Shown here: in pieces, positions 15,963 through 25,468 of the stretch | How positions within the stretch are numbered: the first letter of the stretch is position 1 | Layout of the letters: the number at the start of each line of letters is the position of its first letter | Source of the DNA: DATFMP01 sp035266845 | Lineage (GTDB): Bacteria > SAR324 > JACQKK01 | Reading direction: 5' to 3' | Assembly (NCBI GenBank): GCA_035266845.1 | Contig: DATFMP010000046.1 | Span: 1 to 51,296 of the forward strand | DNA length: 51,296 nucleotides | Program-made: the position numbers and the translations under genes | The notes under the pieces: model-generated | The model's database searches: none | Told to the model about the DNA's origin: nothing | The model's input: only the letters and a program-made list of their open reading frames with translations

Positions 15963-15992
15963 TTGGCATCGCCTCGTTTTGCGCACTATAAT
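15963..15992 (+). promoter_or_regulatory. Sigma-70 promoter for asd with a palindromic -10 region
   Basis: TTGGCA at 15963-15968, an 18-base spacer and a perfect TATAAT at 15987-15992. The -10 sits inside a perfect palindrome CACTAT-A-ATAGTG (15984-15996), which could be an operator. The asd ATG lies 103 bases downstream. Confidence 0.65.
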
Positions 15993-16094
15993 AGTGAATT
16001 GTGCTGGTCGGATGCGGCCCATCATGACGATGGTGAACGCCCACGGCACACGGAAGATTGTTCCCGCAACCATGCACCGAGGAGGACTCGCACA

Positions 16095-17093
16095 ATGAGC
16101 ACCGGCTATCACGTAGCCGTGGTTGGCGCCACCGGAGCAGTGGGCCAGGAAATGCTGCAGGTGCTGCAAAAGCGCCGCTTTCCCGTCCGTGAACTGACCC
16201 TGCTCGCTTCGGCGCGGAGCAAGGGCAAACGCATGCAGTACGGGGAGGAAGCCATCGAGGTGCAGGAGTTGCGGGCCGATTCGTTCAAGGGCGTGGAGGT
16301 GGCGCTGTTCAGCGCGGGCGGAAGCCGCTCCAAGGAGTTCGCCCCTGCCGCCGTGAAGGCGGGCGCCGTGGTGATCGACAACTCCAGCGCGTACCGCATG
16401 GATCCGCAGGTCCCGCTGGTCGTACCGGAGATCAACCCGGAGGCCGTGCGTCAGCACAAGGGCATCATCGCCAATCCCAACTGCTCCACCATCGCCATGG
16501 TGGTGCCGCTGAACCCGCTGCACAAGGCGTTCCGGGTGGAGCGCGTCCACGCCACCACCTATCAGGCCGCCAGCGGGGCCGGGGCCGCGGCCATGGAAGA
16601 GCTGCGGGAGGGCACGCGCGCGCAACTGGAAGGGCGCCCCTTCGAGCCCAAGGTGCTGCCCTATTCCTATGCGTTCAACCTCTTCCCCCACAACAGCGGC
16701 CTGGATGCGGACGGCTACTGCGAGGAAGAGACCAAGATGGTGCGCGAGACGGCCAAGATCATGGGCGACGTCAACTTGCGCGTGAATGCCACCTGCGTGC
16801 GCGTGCCCGTGCTGCGGGCCCACTCCGAGGCATTGAGCATCCAGTTCTCCCAGGATGTGAGCCCGGAGGAAGCCTACCAGGTGCTGCGCGAGGCGCCCGG
16901 CGTGGAGATCTTCGAGAATCGCGCGGAAAACCGCTGGGCTACGCCCCTGGATGCCTCGGGCAAAGACCCCGTGCTGGTGGGCCGCATCCGCCGCGACAAA
17001 TCCCAGGCCAACACGCTGGACCTGTGGCTCGTCTCCGATCAGCTCCTCAAGGGCGCGGCCCTCAACGCCGTGCAGATCGCCGAGCTGCTGTAA
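16095..17093 (+). CDS. asd: Aspartate-semialdehyde dehydrogenase
   Basis: Reduces aspartyl phosphate to aspartate semialdehyde with NADPH, the branch step to lysine/diaminopimelate, threonine and methionine. The 332-residue protein shows the nucleotide loop GATGAVG (11-17), SAGGSRSKEFAP, NSSAYRMD, the catalytic Cys130 in NPNCSTIAM, the QAASGAG loop and the RVPVLRAHSEAL segment with the catalytic His. It belongs to the short bacterial ASADH class (no 20-residue E. coli-type insertion). The start ATG 16095 follows GAGGAGG at about 16079-16085. It is followed by a strong hairpin. It supplies aspartate semialdehyde that the homocysteine enzyme metY (12 kb away) would indirectly use. Confidence 0.96.
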   Translation: MSTGYHVAVVGATGAVGQEMLQVLQKRRFPVRELTLLASARSKGKRMQYGEEAIEVQELRADSFKGVEVALFSAGGSRSKEFAPAAVKAGAVVIDNSSAYRMDPQVPLVVPEINPEAVRQHKGIIANPNCSTIAMVVPLNPLHKAFRVERVHATTYQAASGAGAAAMEELREGTRAQLEGRPFEPKVLPYSYAFNLFPHNSGLDADGYCEEETKMVRETAKIMGDVNLRVNATCVRVPVLRAHSEALSIQFSQDVSPEEAYQVLREAPGVEIFENRAENRWATPLDASGKDPVLVGRIRRDKSQANTLDLWLVSDQLLKGAALNAVQIAELL

Positions 17094-17104
17094 CGCCTGC
17101 CCCC

Positions 17105-17132
17105 GCGGACGCCGGTACTGGCCGGCGTCCGC
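17105..17132 (+). terminator. Strong GC hairpin after asd
   Basis: GCGGACGCCGG (17105-17115) pairs perfectly with CCGGCGTCCGC (17122-17132) around the loop TACTGG; flanking GCCTGC/GCAGGC adds pairing. There is no T-run, so it may end transcription inefficiently or protect the asd mRNA 3' end. Confidence 0.6.
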
Positions 17133-17356
17133 AGGCTGCCCACCCTGCCGGCGTGACCACCCCGGTCGCGCCGCGACCCTCCGCTTTCCGCCAAGGCAGC
17201 ACCCTCCGCGCCCCGCGCCGCTTTGCGCCCCCTCAGGACCGCGCGGGACGAAGCCGCCATCTTGTCCGGCGCCCGGGGACCCGGTAGCCTGGAGGCAGGC
17301 GGCGCGCCCCACGGCGGCGCCCAATGCCCCGAAGCCAACCCCACCTGGAGCCCGTC

Positions 17357-18850
<1,494 letters not shown>

Positions 18851-18882
18851 TGGCTCCGCCACGGCAGACAAGGGGAGACACG

Positions 18883-19353
18883 ATGGACTTCGCAACGATG
18901 CTGAAGGAATTCACCGCCGCGGTGGAGGCGGGCGATGGGACGCGGCTGGCCAACCTGTTCACCGAGGACGGCGTGTACCACGATACGTTCTACGGTGAAT
19001 TCAAGGGCCGCGCGGCCATCCGCGACATGCTGGAGCAGCGCTTCTGGGGCGATGCCACGGCCTTCAAGTGGGACGCCTTCGATGGGGTCAGCGATAGCCG
19101 GCTGGGCTACTGCTGCTGGAATTTCAGCTACACCTCGTCGCAGACCGGCAGCGCCGGCAAGCGCGTGGTGGCCGAGGGCATGAGCCGCTTCCGCCTACGC
19201 GACGGGCTCATCGAGCACTACGGGGAGAAGTTCGACAGCGGCATGGCGCTGGTGCAGATGGACTTCGCACCGGAGCGCCTGACCAAGCTGCTGCGGCGCT
19301 GGAACGACGGGCTGCGCGAAAAGCCGGCGCTGCGGGCGCACTTCGCCGGCTGA
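18883..19353 (+). CDS. Nuclear-transport-factor-2-like (SnoaL-type) protein
   Basis: Cytoplasmic protein of 156 residues with an NTF2/SnoaL alpha+beta-barrel pattern: N-terminal helix MLKEFTAAVEAGDGTRLANLFTEDGVYHDTFYGEFKGRAAIRDML, then a strand-rich second half (YCCWNFSYTSSQTG...VVAEGMSRFRLRDGLIEHYGEKFDSGMAL). YHD and the FYGEFKG turn line the usual pocket. The fold covers isomerases, hydrolases and non-catalytic binders. The ATG at 18883 follows AGGGGAGA; the gene is 32 bases after mmsA and likely co-transcribed, so a role on a small acyl or aldehyde substrate is plausible but inferred. Confidence 0.78.
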   Translation: MDFATMLKEFTAAVEAGDGTRLANLFTEDGVYHDTFYGEFKGRAAIRDMLEQRFWGDATAFKWDAFDGVSDSRLGYCCWNFSYTSSQTGSAGKRVVAEGMSRFRLRDGLIEHYGEKFDSGMALVQMDFAPERLTKLLRRWNDGLREKPALRAHFAG

Positions 19354-19396
19354 GGCCCCGTGGCCGGCCCCGGCAGCACACCCGGGGGCGGCGGGC

Positions 19397-19753
19397 TCAG
19401 GCCTTGGTTCTGTGGCGCTCGGCGGAACTGGCGGAAAGCAGCGAGGCCAGTTCGCCTTCGTCGCGCAGCTTGGGCTCGTGGTAGTAGTGGATCTGGAAGC
19501 GCGCGGGCTTGCCGGTGCTCTCGATGCGGAAGGGCGTATCCACCGGGATCACGCCCGGCGCCTCCGGCATGCAGCGGATCGGCTCGCGTTGTCCCTCCAG
19601 CATCAGGTCCACCTCCCCCTCGCTCACGACCACCTGGCCCCACATCTCCGGATCGAGCGGAGAGAACAGGCGCAGGTGCCGCGGGATGGTGAGGTGGTTG
19701 TACTGCGCGGAGATGTCCTTCAGGTACGCCCCTTCCGGGATCTTGCTCGCCAT
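19397..19753 (-). CDS. DUF1971/TehB-like cupin-fold protein
   Basis: Small cytoplasmic protein, 118 residues from ATG 19753. PEGAYLKDISAQYNHLTIPRHLRLFSPLDPEMWGQVVVSEGEVDLMLEG, then PGVIPVDTPFRIESTGKPARFQIHYYHEP, resembles DUF1971, the cupin-like domain also fused to some TehB tellurite methyltransferases. The usual metal-binding His residues of cupins are not obvious. It starts 47 bases after the DUF4340 stop and ends the ABC/GldG operon on the same strand. Some family members are annotated as tellurite-resistance proteins, but nothing here shows that function. Confidence 0.65.
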   Translation of the reverse strand: MASKIPEGAYLKDISAQYNHLTIPRHLRLFSPLDPEMWGQVVVSEGEVDLMLEGQREPIRCMPEAPGVIPVDTPFRIESTGKPARFQIHYYHEPKLRDEGELASLLSASSAERHRTKA

Positions 19754-19800
19754 CGGTTCCCGCTTCTCCTCCGTTTTCCCCAGAGCGGCCGTGCCGCGGG

Positions 19801-20880
19801 CTACTTCTTCGCGTTGGCCGCGGGCTTCTTCTTGTAGTCCTTCCAGGGCTGCAGGATGCGGCTGGCATCCCAATCGTAGATGCCCAGCAGCCGCCCTTTG
19901 TAGCGCTGGTTGAAGTCCTTCACCCAGTCCTGCAACGAGGCGTCCTTCACGGACGGGTCCAGCGCCGCATGAATGCTGATGTAGCGGAACTCGTCCTTCG
20001 CCTTGGCATCCCCAACATCCATGGTGAAGCGCCGTTTGTCAAAGAACTCGAACTCCACGTGGCCCAGGCGTTTGCGGCCAATCACGGCCGGGGCCGTGTC
20101 GCCCGCAGCCACCTTGTAGACGTCCAGCCCCGCCAGTTGATTGGTCAGGCGCTTGACCTGATCGGTATTCAGCTCGGCCGCCGGCAGGCCCGCCAGGCTC
20201 CAGGGCGCGCCGGCCTTGTCGCGGCTGAACTCCACAGCGCGTTGCCCCGCATTCTGCACGCGGACGGACTTGAGCATCTTGTCCGCCTCCACATCCAGCA
20301 CGACCGTGTCGATCCAGTCCGCTGGGCGCAGATCCACCACCACGGAATCGCTGATGAGATACACGGCGTTGTCCCCGGGGTAGCGCACGTAGGTGCCGCC
20401 GAAGGTCATGGCGCCCTGCCCCTGGCGGTCGTTGCCAATGACGAGGCTGAACAGCGGCTTGCCGGACTTGTCAGAGATGCGAATCAGCTTGCCGGTCTTG
20501 CCCTTCTCCAACTTGCCGCCGTTCTCCTCCTTGGTCAGCACCCCCAGCACGCCCAGCTTGTCCGCCTCATCGCTGACCTTGTGGTCCAGCGTCAGGGTGG
20601 TCAGCTTGAGGAACAGGCGCTTGATCTTCTTGGTGTCCACCGGGAAGTCCTGCTGCTCCGCCACCGTCCACGAGCTGCCGTCGGTGGAGTTCAGCGTGAC
20701 GGTGTGCTCCGGCGAGATGACCTGGATGCGGGCCACGTCCGCCGGGTCCACGCCGGTCATGAGCACCTGACCCACCCGGCCCATGTCGCCGGGGGCGGTG
20801 ATCCAGCGATTCAGGGCGAAGGCGCCAACGGCCAGCACGAGCAGAACGCCGGCCATCCATACGAGCACCCGGAGCTTCAT
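19801..20880 (-). CDS. DUF4340-domain membrane-anchored protein of the GldG ABC system
   Basis: Protein of 359 residues with one N-terminal membrane helix (about 5-25: VLVWMAGVLLVLAVGAFAL) and a large periplasmic beta-rich domain. Repeated V-x-R/K-I-x-x-x-x-PEHTVTLN..., W-x-VAEQQDFPVDTKKI and a second similar half (VRVQNAGQRAVEFSRDKAGAPWSLAGLPAAELNTDQVKRL) match DUF4340, which is found adjacent to GldG-like genes in many phyla. Its ATG overlaps the GldG stop by 4 bases, implying translational coupling. Function unknown; it presumably works outside the membrane with GldG. Confidence 0.85.
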   Translation of the reverse strand: MKLRVLVWMAGVLLVLAVGAFALNRWITAPGDMGRVGQVLMTGVDPADVARIQVISPEHTVTLNSTDGSSWTVAEQQDFPVDTKKIKRLFLKLTTLTLDHKVSDEADKLGVLGVLTKEENGGKLEKGKTGKLIRISDKSGKPLFSLVIGNDRQGQGAMTFGGTYVRYPGDNAVYLISDSVVVDLRPADWIDTVVLDVEADKMLKSVRVQNAGQRAVEFSRDKAGAPWSLAGLPAAELNTDQVKRLTNQLAGLDVYKVAAGDTAPAVIGRKRLGHVEFEFFDKRRFTMDVGDAKAKDEFRYISIHAALDPSVKDASLQDWVKDFNQRYKGRLLGIYDWDASRILQPWKDYKKKPAANAKK

Positions 20881-22793
20881 CGTTTGCCTCCACTGCGCCG
20901 CGACCTGCGGATAATGATGACGAAGCCCACCACTGCCACGAGCAGCGGCATGGCCAACAGGTTGATGGAGAGCAGGATGTTGCCCAGCGTCTCGATGTCC
21001 TGGCGCAGCACCTTGCGCACCTCGCGCAGGGCGTGGCGCGTGCGCTGCTCCTCCAGGCGATACTGGTGCAAGGCATCCACCTGCTCCGGGGAGAGCATCA
21101 GGTTGGAGCCTTTCGGGCGCTGGCGCTCCAGCTCGTTGAGCTTGCGCTTGACCGCATCCAGCTTGTCCGAGAGCGCCTGCTCCTGCTGATTGTACTTGGC
21201 CGCCGCCTTCACCTGCAGCGCCTGCACGCGGGTGAAGGGCCGCGAGAATTTGCCCCGCGAGCGGATGTGGATCAGCGCCTGGTTGCCGGCCAGATACTCG
21301 GCCGAGTTGAGCACCAGGTTCAGGTTGTCGTTGATCGGCTGCGTGACGACGTTGCCGAAGAAGTTCACCTGCTGCACGGAGAACTGGTCGGCGATGAAGT
21401 CCGCATCGGCGATCAGCACGACGCTGGATTCGGCCGTGGCCTTGGAGATGAAGTGCGCCTTGCGCTGGGCCAGTTGGGCCTCCACGTCCTTGCTGAGCTG
21501 CTCTTTGTCCTTGCCGGTGGGCTCGGGCGGCGGCCCGTCAGGATAGGCGGTGGGGAACTTCCCGGTCACCAGCGCCGCCAGCACCTTGGTCTGCCCGTCG
21601 GACTTGACCATCTTGGAGAGGGTCACCGGATCGACAAGGCGCACCGAGGTGAAGTCCACCATCCCCGAATTGGGCGAGGAGGTGGCCAGCGGCGTGAAGT
21701 TGAGCTTGAAGTCCTTGTCCGTCTGGAAGCGGCCCGCATCGATGAACGTCAGGTCGTCGAGCTGGCTGGTGATCACCTGCTCGCGATTGAGGTACTTGGG
21801 CGTGATCGAGATCCAGATCGGGTAGTCCACCACGCCGAACTGGGGCGAGTTGACCCGTGTCGCCAGCTCGTGGTCGCCCACCACCTCCAGCTTGTCATAC
21901 TTGATGCCCCACGCCTTGAAGAGCGTGTCCAGGCTGCTGTTCGTGGGGGCGCCATACTGCCCGCCGCTCAACGCATCGATGCGCGAGTTGGGATCCACCA
22001 GCACCACCAGCTTGCCGCCGCGCAGCACGAACTGGTCCAGCGCGTAGGAGATGCGGGGCGGAATGTGCTTGGGATGCACCACCAGCACCACACGCAGGTC
22101 GGAGGGGATCTGCACCAGCGTGTCCGGCTCCAGCATGTCCACGTCGAAGGACTTCTGCAGTTCCTGCAGGATCGCCCAGTTCTTCTGCTGCTGGCGCTGC
22201 CCCATCGTCGGGGCGGCAGGGTAGCCGATGGGCAGGTAGGAGAGCAGACCGATCTTGGGCTGCTTGGCCTCCTGCACGCGCGTGATGGCCTGGGAGACGT
22301 CGTATTCCAGGAAGCGCTCGCGACGCGGATCGAAGAAGGGCACCGTCGCCTCCTGGTTCGCCGCCACGACCACCAGGCCAAAGTACAGGTTGTCACCGCT
22401 GGGCATGCGGGCGGGGCTCAGCCCGTAGCGCGTGGCCCACTCCTCCTCGTCCGTGTCCGGCGCCGGATCGTAGACCTCCAGCCGCAGCTTGCCCCGCGGC
22501 GCCGCCGCCGCGTACTGGCGCAGCAGCTCGATCACCTTGGTCGAGTAGGTCTGGAACGAGACCGGGATATCCGGCTGGCTGGACGAGTAGTACAGCTTGA
22601 GTGTGATGGGCTCCTTGATGCCCTGCAGAATCTCGCGGGAACCCTTGGAGAGCGTGTACAGCCGCTCCTCCGTCACGTCCAGCCGCAGCGGCACGTAGGC
22701 CGCCAGCACGTTGACGGAGATCAGCGCGACCACCAGCAATCCGAAGGCCGCCAGGGGTGCAAGCCGGGTGGCGAGCTTGCCTTTCGACGTCAT
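20877..22793 (-). CDS. GldG-family auxiliary protein of an ABC transporter
   Basis: Protein of 638 residues from ATG 22793. It has an N-terminal membrane helix (LAPLAAFGLLVVALISVNVLAAYVP), the motif RLDVTEERLYTLSKGSREIL that marks this family, a periplasmic domain with DPNSRIDALSGGQYG, a coiled-coil region (NQQEQALSDKLDAVKRKLNELERQR and EEQRTRHALREVRKVL), and a C-terminal helix (INLLAMPLLVAVVGFVIII) with a basic tail. In Bacteroidota gliding, GldG works with GldA (ATPase) and GldF (permease); in other phyla the same trio occurs with unknown cargo. Here it follows the permease by 19 bases. Confidence 0.9.
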   Translation of the reverse strand: MTSKGKLATRLAPLAAFGLLVVALISVNVLAAYVPLRLDVTEERLYTLSKGSREILQGIKEPITLKLYYSSSQPDIPVSFQTYSTKVIELLRQYAAAAPRGKLRLEVYDPAPDTDEEEWATRYGLSPARMPSGDNLYFGLVVVAANQEATVPFFDPRRERFLEYDVSQAITRVQEAKQPKIGLLSYLPIGYPAAPTMGQRQQQKNWAILQELQKSFDVDMLEPDTLVQIPSDLRVVLVVHPKHIPPRISYALDQFVLRGGKLVVLVDPNSRIDALSGGQYGAPTNSSLDTLFKAWGIKYDKLEVVGDHELATRVNSPQFGVVDYPIWISITPKYLNREQVITSQLDDLTFIDAGRFQTDKDFKLNFTPLATSSPNSGMVDFTSVRLVDPVTLSKMVKSDGQTKVLAALVTGKFPTAYPDGPPPEPTGKDKEQLSKDVEAQLAQRKAHFISKATAESSVVLIADADFIADQFSVQQVNFFGNVVTQPINDNLNLVLNSAEYLAGNQALIHIRSRGKFSRPFTRVQALQVKAAAKYNQQEQALSDKLDAVKRKLNELERQRPKGSNLMLSPEQVDALHQYRLEEQRTRHALREVRKVLRQDIETLGNILLSINLLAMPLLVAVVGFVIIIRRSRRSGGKR

Positions 22794-22812
22794 AATTGCA
22801 GCTCCTCTCGGC

Positions 22813-23547
22813 TCAGGATGCCTTCTTGGTCTCCAGCACCAGCACGTTGGCCAGCAGCATGAACCCAATCACGGACAGGAAGTAGATCACGTCACGGAAC
22901 TCGACCAGGCCGCGGCGGATGCCGTTGAAGTGCGTCGTGAAGCTGAATTGCGCGATCAGGTCGGAAATCCAGATCGGGAAGATGTCCTGCAGGGTGCGCG
23001 TCAGCACGCCCCAGCCCAGCAGCACCAGCACCAGACAGATAATGAAGCTGGTGATGAAGCTCACCACCTGATTCTTGGTGAGCGACGAGGTGAAGCAGGA
23101 GATGGACAGATAGGCCCCGGCCATCAGGAAGCTGCCCAGGTAGCCGGTCAGGATCACCCCGCCATCCGGAGCGCCCAGATAGTACGTCGTGAGCACCATC
23201 GGGAAGGTCAGCGCCAGCGCCACGCCGATGAACAGCCAAGCGGCGATGAACTTGGCCACGACGGCCGTCACCAGGTTCACCGGCAGCGTGAGCAGGATCT
23301 CGATGGTGCCCTGGCGGCGGTCCTCCGCCCACAGGCGCATGCCCACCGCCGGGATCAGGATGAGGTAGAGCCAGGGATGGAAGAAGAAGAAGATCGCCAG
23401 GCTGGCTTCGTTCGAATCGTAGAAGTTGCCCACGTACCAAGTGGTACCGGCCGTAGAGACCAGGAAGATGATGATGAACACATACGCCACGGGCGACCGG
23501 AAGTAGCCCAGCAGCTCGCGCTTGATGATGGAGATCATCGGTTTCAT
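22813..23547 (-). CDS. ABC-2 type transporter permease (GldF-like)
   Basis: Inner-membrane permease of 244 residues with six hydrophobic segments and the ABC-2 pattern: IIKRELLGYFRSPVAYVFIIIF at the N-terminus, LRLWAEDRRQGTIEILLTLPV (the E-x-x-x-GTIE-LLT coupling helix seen in NatB/GldF-like permeases), and a C-terminal helix. Its start overlaps the ATPase stop by 4 bases (23544-23547). Together with the ATPase and GldG it forms a single transporter or envelope machine; substrate unknown. Confidence 0.92.
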   Translation of the reverse strand: MKPMISIIKRELLGYFRSPVAYVFIIIFLVSTAGTTWYVGNFYDSNEASLAIFFFFHPWLYLILIPAVGMRLWAEDRRQGTIEILLTLPVNLVTAVVAKFIAAWLFIGVALALTFPMVLTTYYLGAPDGGVILTGYLGSFLMAGAYLSISCFTSSLTKNQVVSFITSFIICLVLVLLGWGVLTRTLQDIFPIWISDLIAQFSFTTHFNGIRRGLVEFRDVIYFLSVIGFMLLANVLVLETKKAS

Positions 23548-24509
23548 TGGTCCTCACCCCTCTCTGCCTGGCCGGTGGCCTCGCCGAGCGTCACCTGCCG
23601 GAACACCTCGTCCACGCGGCCGCGCTCCGCGAACACCTCGGAGAATTCGATGTGGTTGTCCTCCAGGAAGCGCGTCACCTCCGGCAGGATCACCCGCTGC
23701 GCCTGCGGGAAGATGGCGTAGGTCATGGACGCCCCGGCATCCGTGGGCGTCTCCTCCACCGCCGCCACGCCGGCCACGCCCCGCAGCCGCTCGGCCAGCC
23801 CGCTGCCGGCGTGAGTGCGCAGGGTGACGGCGTTGTGGTAGCGGGACATGGCGGCCAGATCGTCCGGGGTACCATCCACCACGATGCGCCCGCGGGCGAT
23901 GACGATGGCCCGATTGCAGACCGCCTCCATCTCCTCGAGGATGTGCGTGGAAAGGATGATGGTCTTGTCCGCACCCATCTGCCGGATCACCTGCCGCATC
24001 TCGTGCTTCTGGTTGGGGTCCAGCCCGTCCGTGGGCTCGTCCATGATCAAGATGGGCGGATCGTGGAGCAGCGCCTGCGCGAAGCACACCCGCTGGCGGT
24101 AGCCCTTGGAGAGCGTGTCGATGATCTGGTCGCGCACGTCCTCCAGCGCGGTCAGCTCCACCACGTGCTCCACGCGCTTGTCGCGCTCGGCACCCGCAAA
24201 CCCCCGCACCTCCGCGCAGAAGCGCAGAAACTCGGTCGCCGTCATCTCCGCGTAGGAGGGCGCGCGCTCGGGCAGGTAGCCGATCTGCCGCCGCGTCTCG
24301 ATGGAGTGCTCCAGGATATCCAGTCCGCCCACGCGCACCGTGCCGGCCGTGGGGGGGATGAACCCGGTGATGATCTTCATGGTGGTGGATTTGCCGGCCC
24401 CGTTCGGCCCCAGGAAGCCCAACACCTGGCCCGGCATCACGCTGAACGTGATGCCGTCCACGGCGGTGTGCTCCCCGAACTCCTTGACCAGATTGCTCAC
24501 TTCGATCAT
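23544..24509 (-). CDS. ABC transporter ATPase (GldA-like)
   Basis: First gene of the operon, 321 residues from ATG 24509 with GAGGAGAGG just upstream. Walker A is GPNGAGKST (34-42), the Q-loop region has IGYLPERAPSY, the signature is LSKGYRQRV, Walker B ILIMDEPTDGLDP, and the H-loop STHILEEME. The signature KGYRQR and the following C-terminal accessory domain (about 80 residues) are typical of the GldA/CcmA-type subfamily that pairs with ABC-2 permeases. An upstream in-frame extension is rejected because it has no ribosome site. Confidence 0.94.
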   Translation of the reverse strand: MIEVSNLVKEFGEHTAVDGITFSVMPGQVLGFLGPNGAGKSTTMKIITGFIPPTAGTVRVGGLDILEHSIETRRQIGYLPERAPSYAEMTATEFLRFCAEVRGFAGAERDKRVEHVVELTALEDVRDQIIDTLSKGYRQRVCFAQALLHDPPILIMDEPTDGLDPNQKHEMRQVIRQMGADKTIILSTHILEEMEAVCNRAIVIARGRIVVDGTPDDLAAMSRYHNAVTLRTHAGSGLAERLRGVAGVAAVEETPTDAGASMTYAIFPQAQRVILPEVTRFLEDNHIEFSEVFAERGRVDEVFRQVTLGEATGQAERGEDQ

Positions 24510-24969
24510 GGGCCTCTCCTCGGCACCCCGATGATGGTTGTGGCGGCTGCCCCGCCGGGCCGTCCCTTCCCCCGCCGGAGCATCCGGCGCAGGAAAATGC
24601 GCCTTGGCGCGCTCGGCGTCATCTCGCCTCGCGTAGACTTCAGCGAGAAGGTTGGAAGGTGCGCCCCCGCATGGGGCACGAGGGATGGGACGTAAGCACC
24701 GACGCTGTCGTGACCGGCGCGTGCCGGCCGCATGGGGCAATTCCCGTTGCCGTGGCCGCTCTGCGCTCGTGCTGCAGCCCTTCCCGACCCATCCAGAGCA
24801 GCGACCCGCCCGCTGCGGATGCAGCCGACATGATGGAGCGGCCAGCGACCTGTCGGGTTCAATGGGCGGCCCGCCCGGTGCCTGTGAGCCCGCCCCCGGC
24901 GCCCCTCAGCGCGGATCGGGGTCGGGCCGTGATCGCGCGCGGCACCCGCGGGGGCGCGCCGCGCACGAG
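24510..24969. other. Intergenic region where groEL would be expected
   Basis: A 460-base gap between groES and the ABC operon, both on the minus strand. No credible frame, RNA gene or repeat is seen. In particular, reading on from groES shows no GroEL N-terminus (an AAKxVxFxxDAR-like start) and no remnant of one. The end next to the ATPase should hold the ABC operon promoter, but no clear boxes were found. Confidence 0.5.
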
Positions 24970-25275
24970 CTACTTCTTCTTGCTGCCCTTGGCGGACATG
25001 ACGGCCAGGACGTCATCCTCCTTGAGGATCATATAGTCGCTGCCGTCCAGCGTCACCTCCGTCCCGCCGTACTTGGCGAACAGCACCGTATCGCCCACCT
25101 GGATTTCCATGGGCACCACCTTGCCCGTCTTGTCCCGGGCGCCCGGGCCCACGGCGACGACCTTGCCTTGCTGCGGCGCTTCCTTGGCCGAGTCGGGAAT
25201 GATGATCCCACTCGCCGTGGTCTGTTCGGCTTCGAGCCGTTCCACAACCAAGCGATTGTGCAGGGGTTTCAGCAT
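24970..25275 (-). CDS. groES: Co-chaperonin GroES, not followed by groEL
   Basis: Heptameric lid of the GroEL chaperonin. The 101-residue protein has the full family pattern: MLKPLHNRLVVERLEAEQTTASGIIIPDSAKEAPQQGKVVAVGPG, including the mobile loop (EQTTASGIIIPD), then VGDTVLFAKYGGTEVTLDGSDYMILKEDDVLAV. A short basic tail SAKGSKKK exceeds the usual end. The ATG at 25275 follows CGGAG. In most bacteria groEL follows within about 100 bases; here 460 non-coding bases and then an ABC operon follow. No CIRCE inverted repeat (TTAGCACTC) was seen upstream. Confidence 0.96.
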   Translation of the reverse strand: MLKPLHNRLVVERLEAEQTTASGIIIPDSAKEAPQQGKVVAVGPGARDKTGKVVPMEIQVGDTVLFAKYGGTEVTLDGSDYMILKEDDVLAVMSAKGSKKK

Positions 25276-25468
25276 TGCTGCGCTCCGATTCTTCTTGAAG
25301 ATTCGACCTGCGAAGATGATCCGGTGCCTGACGTGGAGCCACCGCCTGCCGCGGCGGAGGGCAGCACCCGCCTGCTCCGACAGCTTATCCGGTTACTTGT
25401 ATGGGATGTTCGCGGTGGCGTCAAGGGCCGTGGCCCGCAAAGCAAGACGGACCGGGCCCTTGCGGCTC

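Noticed and set aside
15195..17324. Minus-strand 709-codon frame opposite the exonuclease and asd
   Set aside because: Low-complexity His/Gly/Arg product; both genes on the other strand have complete catalytic motifs.
24510..24969. Decayed groEL after groES
   Set aside because: No frame on either strand shows GroEL-like residues even with frameshifts considered by eye.
25276..25330. CIRCE element upstream of groES
   Set aside because: No TTAGCACTC or inverted partner is present.
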